Source: Oopsacas minuta
Taxonomy: Eukaryota; Porifera; Hexactinellida; Lyssacinosida; Leucopsacidae
Assembly (NCBI GenBank): GCA_024704765.1
Contig: JAKMXF010000354.1
Span: 1,032,099 to 1,096,098 of the forward strand
Direction of reading: 5' to 3'
Length of the DNA stretch: 64,000 nt
Shown here: positions 59,288 to 64,000 of the stretch, piece after piece
Layout: each line of letters begins with the position of its first letter
Position numbering within the stretch: position 1 is the first letter of the stretch
Translations under genes and position numbers: made by a program
The notes under the pieces: model-generated
Seen by the model: only the letters and a program-made list of their open reading frames with translations
Told to the model about the DNA's origin: nothing
Database searches by the model: none

Positions 59288-61658
59288 CTAAGAATCATCA
59301 AAACATTCTTCTACAAAGATAATTGCTTGAGGACATAACCCACATTCCGCAAGAGTTGCGTTGCTAGGGCAATCACTCAAATATTTTTTAGGAAAATTCA
59401 TCATTAGTCTATGTAACTCCGGGAGACACCCTTTTGAATGTATGTATGTGTAAAGCAGACCAATTTTGTCCTCCTTAAAGAACCGCCTATTCGTCACCTC
59501 CCCTGAGGGGAACCTAAATCGAATACTCGTGACCTCATTGGACTTTTCTGGTTCCTCTGGAAGTTCCTGTTTCGCGATGTTAATCGAATCCTCCTTCATT
59601 GCCATAGCCCTTAGTCTAGCTTCCTGTGAAACGATCCGCTTAAGTTGTGCTGCTTTTTTTTGGTTCATGTTCCTCTCGTCCCGTTCAGCGGACTCCTTGT
59701 ACGCCTCATCTTGCTCCTGTTTAATTAATTCCCGCTTAAACCGTGCCTCCTCAACATCTCTGAGTTCCTCTATAGTGGACACATGTTGTTCATATCCTGC
59801 CACTAACATGCTCAATGCCTCGTCATGTGGTGTGTCAATCGATAACATGGTGGCTATCTCAAGAGGTTGTCCCGTCTTCTTTTGAAATATTAGGAGGAGA
59901 GGGTAACTTGATGGTCCAAGGGCCCCTAGGTGCTTACGAATCTCGTCTCCAAAGTTGAGGGTCACATTGTCAAGAAACCTTGTGGTATTCGTTGGTAAGG
60001 TCATGTCCCATGCCCATGTCAAATAATTTGAAGATAGAAAGCCAGAAATAATTTCAGAGCATAGAATCCGTTGACAGAATATATTTGAGGAAATGCTCCT
60101 GTCATGGTGAAGATAGACGGCGACGGGACGCCGGTCCAAGAGGTCTCCCTTGGTCGCTTGGGCGATTACATCTTTCATGGACCCACAGAAGAAAATGGGG
60201 TGAATTGGTCCGTACCTCTTTTCAAAATTCTCAGAGAATATAGCCAGAGCTCCAGATTGGTCGATACAGTTTTCCGGTATCATTGGGTCCTTAAAATTAT
60301 CACTGGGGGTGTCGTCCAGATCGTCCTCTATCAGGTCTATGTCGGGTTCAGAGTCTGAGCAGTCATAGTACATTTCCCCGTCATCCTGACTCTCCTAAAG
60401 GTGTGAAAATATTAATATATAAGCAGGGGTGTCTTGAGGTTGTATTCCCATGGGGGAAGGGAATCGACGCCCTCTGGAAGAGGAGATAGGCATATATTTT
60501 TATTAATACTGGGATGTCTTGAAGATATATGAGGGGGTTCAGGGAATATTGGTCCTCTCGCCCCATATGGGACATGACACCCCTGTATAGATGGTCAATG
60601 GGTCTTAGAGAGGTGATAGAATATGTATATACTCACCTGCTTAGTCAATGCTTCTGTTTCAACAGAATTATGGTTATTAGTGGAAGTAACACTTCTATCA
60701 GTAAATAGGTTATTCTTCTTAGTTACCGCTAAGGAATGTAGAGGATTCTTAAAATTGGAATTCCTTATAATTGTCAGATCTGTAGCTCCGATGGGTAGAC
60801 CGCTCCAAGCCTGGTCCTTAACTGGGATACCGGAGAGCTGAGCCACGTGCTATATGAGAGAATATAATTAGTAAATATTGTGTGTGTGTGTTGTTTGTGT
60901 GTTTGTACTATCAAATGCTATATAAGGAATAATTAAGTGCATTTTAACACTTTTTCCGTGAAGGGAACAGACCAATGGGACCATTGGTCCTCTAGGCGCC
61001 TAAATAATCTTTAATTCAATTAATATACTCTGAATACTGATTGACTGATTAACAAACATCTTATCACCTGTTTGAGTTCCATGATAGTATTCTTAACAGG
61101 AAATACAAACTCCTTAACATCAGCTGGGGGATAGGTCAGCTGTATACAAACAACTCTGTTCTCATCTACCCGTCTCTCTGCCTTCAAACTCAAGGTGTTT
61201 GCCAGGACACCAGGACAACAGTCCCCTAATGTCATTTCATCGTTGACTATACGAGGCCATCCTGAGAGATTAAGGTGTGTTGATGGAATGTTCAATTTGA
61301 CACAAACTTCTGTTTTGAAATCTGCTATAGTTTTGCTGGAGTATACATTGATAGTGTGATATGTGTCCTCATAACGGACCCTGACCGAGAGTGGATAGGA
61401 GTAGTACAAATCTGACGCCTGGGAGGGGAGAGGTGTTGGGTCTTGTGTGGGACCTGTTGGTATCGTGAAGGGGAGAGGGGGCTCAGGAGGGGTAGACATA
61501 GAGGGCACGTGGACAGGGGAACTAGGAGCGAATATTTCTAGCGCCTTGGCTAGATTCCAATCCACATCTTCAAGAGAGGAAAAAGCCAATTCTAAGTTGT
61601 CAATTCCTGTAGCGGCCTGGAACAGGGCAAGAATCTGGTTCTTATCTTCCTCTGCCAT
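59288..61658 (-). CDS. FAF1: FAS-associated factor 1 (UBX-domain p97 cofactor)
   Basis: Three exons: 61658-61068, 60849-60637, 60394-59288; 1911 nt, 636 residues (human 650). FAF1 binds ubiquitinated clients through its UBA and delivers them to the p97/VCP ATPase through its UBX. Residues 1-45 are UBA-like (ILALFQAATGIDNLELAF), two ubiquitin-like domains follow, then a UAS thioredoxin-like domain (YLHHDRSISSNIFC, YLTWAWDMT), a charged coiled coil (about 480-540) and a C-terminal UBX (RFRFPSGEVTNRRFF). The p97-contacting FPR loop reads FPK (NFPKKYL). Intron 2 contains a small inverted-repeat element. Confidence 0.93.
60424..60585. mobile_element. 162-bp MITE in FAF1 intron 2
   Basis: Bounded by perfect 10-bp inverted ends CAGGGGTGTC and GACACCCCTG; no coding capacity. 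CAGGGGTG ends are common in hAT-type MITEs. It nearly fills the intron. Confidence 0.7.
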
Positions 61659-62180
61659 CTATCGGACTGAATTTAATTCAACAAATAACTTCTACAAAGC
61701 TCAGCTGTGCAATAGTACAGTTTTATTGTATTAGCTTTTCTATGTTCGAGGAAAGGTCATTTTTCGGTTCAATGAAAGTGGCCTTTTCGAATGAGGGTAT
61801 GGGTTTTGTATTGCAAAAAACTATACTAAAGCTCAGCTATATATAAGGAATCTCTTAATTTAATTAGACCAGAGGGAAGTGGTTCCCGGCCTGGGGTCCA
61901 TGGAAGACAGCAGGGGGTCCACAGGATCTCAAAATGGGATATTGCAGTCTATGGGACGGGTCCACAGTTGTCCTAATTTGTTATAGGGGTCAACGGTTGG
62001 AAACCTCTCCCCCATAGGATATAAATTGGCCCTTAGGGGGTCATATAAAGACCTGAGGGTACATTGAAACACTCCAAAAGGAACACAAATTCGAGACAGA
62101 TATTTTCATAACCTCGACACAATTTTAACACATACTGACACAAAAGTGAAAAATAATTACAAAACGGAAAATATGAAAAT
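61659..62180. other. Gap between FAF1 start and USB1 end
   Basis: 522 bp, AT-rich, with a family C repeat (61879-62010). It should carry the FAF1 promoter; no named element was seen. Confidence 0.7.
61879..62010. repeat. Repeat family C (hAT-like MITE)
   Basis: Left end GTGGTTCCCGGCC, right end GGTTGGAAACCTCTCC, imperfect inverted repeats; interior CCACAGGATCTCAAAAT and GCAGTCTATGGGACGG shared with 27712 and 7010. The fullest copy here. Confidence 0.65.
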
Positions 62181-62933
62181 CTATTTTTTGAAAGTAAATG
62201 TGTAACTCTTGTGTCCTGTCTTAAAATTAATCGCCTCAACTTCAAACTCAATACCACTTAACACCTCTGAGACCACTTCATGCCACAATTTTTCCACAAT
62301 TTGCTCAGTGCCATTTGGACACTTTTTAACCGTCCACAACAAACTAGTGTGAAAAGAGGCGGGCTTATAGAACACTGGAAGTTTGTAACCAGACATAATT
62401 CCATCAACCCTTTGTTGTATCCAGGATAGATCACTAATTCCTATATCAACAAGTACTGCTACAAAATAACGAGAATTATCATCATTTTGAAATATTTTGA
62501 CACCTTTAAAAGTGACATAAAATGGCTGTAGAGTGTCAGCTAGGGACTTAAGTGATGACGTCATTTGGTGGAGCCAGTGGTAGGGGATCGGGAGGGTACG
62601 GGAGAGACTTATGTGAAAATCCTGAAAAGGTTCCAACTTCAAATCGCCAAAGTTTGATAAAATATTTTTCGCCACTTTTTCCAACAAATCGTGGGTTAAT
62701 TCTATATACACATAGCTGACCCAGTTACCTCTCATATGGGGGAAGGATCGTGTTCTCCCACCAAGGCTGGAGGGGTCATCTTGCACCTCTGTGTCCTCAA
62801 ACATGAGACCAATCGAGGGAGGGAGAGGGAGCTTTATTGGGGCCAGCTTTATTTTCTTATCCGTTGTACTATCATCACTACTATCACTTGAATAATTGAC
62901 CAATTGGATCACTCGCTTCTTAGACTTACTCAT
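62181..62933 (-). CDS. USB1: U6 snRNA 3'-phosphodiesterase
   Basis: 250 residues, single exon (human 265). USB1 is a 3'-5' exonuclease of the 2H phosphoesterase fold that trims and caps the U6 snRNA tail. The two catalytic HxS motifs are visible: FHISLSRT (about residue 107) and FHTSLLW (about 195). Surrounding conserved stretches are RSFPHMRGNWVSYVYI and RYFVAVLVD. The N-terminus (MSKSKKRVIQLVNYSSDSSDDS) is low-complexity and basic/acidic, as in relatives. It starts 103 bp from the stop of the upstream minus-strand TRAF-like gene. Confidence 0.93.
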   Translation of the reverse strand: MSKSKKRVIQLVNYSSDSSDDSTTDKKIKLAPIKLPLPPSIGLMFEDTEVQDDPSSLGGRTRSFPHMRGNWVSYVYIELTHDLLEKVAKNILSNFGDLKLEPFQDFHISLSRTLPIPYHWLHQMTSSLKSLADTLQPFYVTFKGVKIFQNDDNSRYFVAVLVDIGISDLSWIQQRVDGIMSGYKLPVFYKPASFHTSLLWTVKKCPNGTEQIVEKLWHEVVSEVLSGIEFEVEAINFKTGHKSYTFTFKK

Positions 62934-63036
62934 AACAAATAATAACAGCTGTCAGTAGCCAATAAGATTCTAGCTTTATAATAGGCTTATTGATATAAAA
63001 ATAAATAACAAACTACAAACAAAGTTAAGAAATCTA

Positions 63037-64000
63037 TCAAAATTTATCAAAGAATATTCTCACTGTTGTTAGTTCATCAAATTTATTCCAAAAACTAAAT
63101 GCACTGTTTATATAATACTTATCTCCTACTTTAAGCTGTGCATCCTTCTTAACAGATTCTATATTATACTTAATGTTATCAGATAAATTAACATTGTAGA
63201 GGTGTATGTATGTTATAGTTAATGAGTCTATGATGTCATCATTATCTCCCTTCAATCTCGTTACATAATAACAAGCATCATACTCTAAGGAATTGTTCAA
63301 AGGATACCGCCCTACAACATGTATTCTGAGTTTACATTGTCCCAGATATAAGATTGGTCCATAAACTGCTTCACCTTTTCGATACCCGTGTGTCCATTCT
63401 ACTCCTTGTAGTGTCTTACCTCTATCTGCTATGTATTCAGTAATAAAACCAGCTGTAGACATTAGAGACTGTATAGACTGTTCATGTGACTGTATAAACT
63501 GTTTGGTTGACTCATTAGTAACTCTCAACTGTTCATTATCAGCTCTCAGCTGTTTATTCTCAGTTCTCAGCTGATTCAATTCATGTAGCAATAACTTCTG
63601 GTGACTAATCACATTCTGAGTTATATGTGTCTCCAAATTCTTTCTTGCTATTTCAATTGTGTCACAACCCACTTCCATATAAGGACATGTAACAACACCA
63701 TCTGGATGGTGTTCACATAATCTAATGTGTTCGTTTACTTGATTAGCTCTTACATTCTCTTTACAGTACTCGCACTCTAGAATTCGGAAGGGACACTCTT
63801 TCTGGTGGTCTATTGTGTCACAATTTTGTAACACCTCCCCACATCCTTTCTGACATATTATTTTCACTTTATCACAACCATTCATGTGTTCCTCAATATT
63901 GTCCAGCTTTCCTGACCAATCACAACCTCGTGTTGATAGAGGACATCTGCATTTCAGTTCCCTTACAAGCCCGTCTACTCTCCCATCAACTTCCCCGCCT
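63037..64000 (-). CDS. TRAF-like zinc-finger protein, copy 2 (5' end beyond window)
   Basis: The open frame runs from the right edge to 63037, at least 321 codons. It begins in the TRAF zinc fingers (CRCPLSTRGCDWSG), continues with further fingers (CQKGCGEVLQNCDTIDHQ, CEYCKENVRANQVNEHIRLC, CPYMEVGCDTIEIARKN) and a short heptad region (ELNQLRTENKQLRADNEQLR). The C-terminal 170 residues (GEAVYGPILYLGQCKLRI..., ending TVRIFFDKF) are unlike the MATH domain of copy 1, though they might be a diverged beta-sandwich. Its frame is intact where copy 1 is broken. RING, if any, lies outside the window. Confidence 0.85.
   Translation of the reverse strand, partial: GGEVDGRVDGLVRELKCRCPLSTRGCDWSGKLDNIEEHMNGCDKVKIICQKGCGEVLQNCDTIDHQKECPFRILECEYCKENVRANQVNEHIRLCEHHPDGVVTCPYMEVGCDTIEIARKNLETHITQNVISHQKLLLHELNQLRTENKQLRADNEQLRVTNESTKQFIQSHEQSIQSLMSTAGFITEYIADRGKTLQGVEWTHGYRKGEAVYGPILYLGQCKLRIHVVGRYPLNNSLEYDACYYVTRLKGDNDDIIDSLTITYIHLYNVNLSDNIKYNIESVKKDAQLKVGDKYYINSAFSFWNKFDELTTVRIFFDKF
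63467..64000 (-). repeat. Inverted segmental duplication, arm 2
   Basis: Counterpart of 43505-44056, nearly identical in the opposite orientation, ending at the same point of the heptad region. It probably continues past the window edge. Confidence 0.85.

Overview
This window looks like nuclear DNA of an animal outside Bilateria, most plausibly a sponge. It is AT-rich and gene-dense, with many introns of only 50-500 bp and a dense crop of short inverted-repeat transposons. The gene set is animal-type (integrin beta, LRRK, TIS11/ZFP36, DNA-PKcs, a PH/PTB docking adaptor, TRAF-like proteins). The sponge assignment is inference from gene repertoire, compactness and composition; no species marker is present.

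Layout. 1-8271 (-): 5' part of PRKDC (DNA-PKcs), running off the left edge, with a mitochondrial carrier gene on the opposite strand inside its first intron. 8357-8428 (-): tRNA-Ala(UGC). 8765-11161 (-): intronless ankyrin-repeat TRP-like channel. 11596-14286 (+): intronless MTMR10/12-type myotubularin pseudophosphatase. 15581-28753 (-): a complete 20-exon LRRK-type kinase (ANK-LRR-ROC-COR-kinase-WD40); the 20 exons sum to 8151 nt, exactly 2717 codons. 28754-30639: transposon-rich gap with a hAT remnant and a pogo-like MITE. 30640-31734 (-): AGK with an altered kinase signature. 31914-36692 (-): integrin beta, with MNAT1 on the opposite strand inside its last intron. Then SDHAF2 (-), PRPF40 (-), two SVOP-like transporters (+) flanking a frameshifted TRAF-like gene (+), TTC7 (-), a TIS11/ZFP36 gene (+), a PH/PTB docking adaptor (+), and a tight head-to-tail minus-strand run: TRAF-like copy 2, USB1, FAF1, PSMC2, HAGH.

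Most genes are unrelated housekeeping or signalling genes packed side by side, not one pathway. Loose themes: ubiquitin/proteasome (PSMC2, FAF1), mitochondria (SLC25, AGK, SDHAF2, HAGH), RNA (PRPF40, USB1, TIS11), phosphoinositides (MTMR, TTC7) and adhesion/tyrosine signalling (integrin beta, docking adaptor). Exon models were built by hand from GT/AG sites and reading phase; all multi-exon totals come out divisible by three (PRKDC to exon 4, carrier 816, LRRK 8151, integrin 2487, MNAT1 891, PRPF40 2502, HAGH 864, PSMC2 1305, FAF1 1911 nt).

The most unexplained signal is a 9-base word, AGGTGTKAA. I located it 33 times on the two strands, where base composition predicts about one. It occurs in coding, intronic and intergenic DNA and resembles a T-box half-site. 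Other points of interest: two antisense nested genes, an AGK with GGSGT in place of GGDGT, an LRRK with DMG in place of DYG, and an inverted TRAF duplication with different C-terminal modules.
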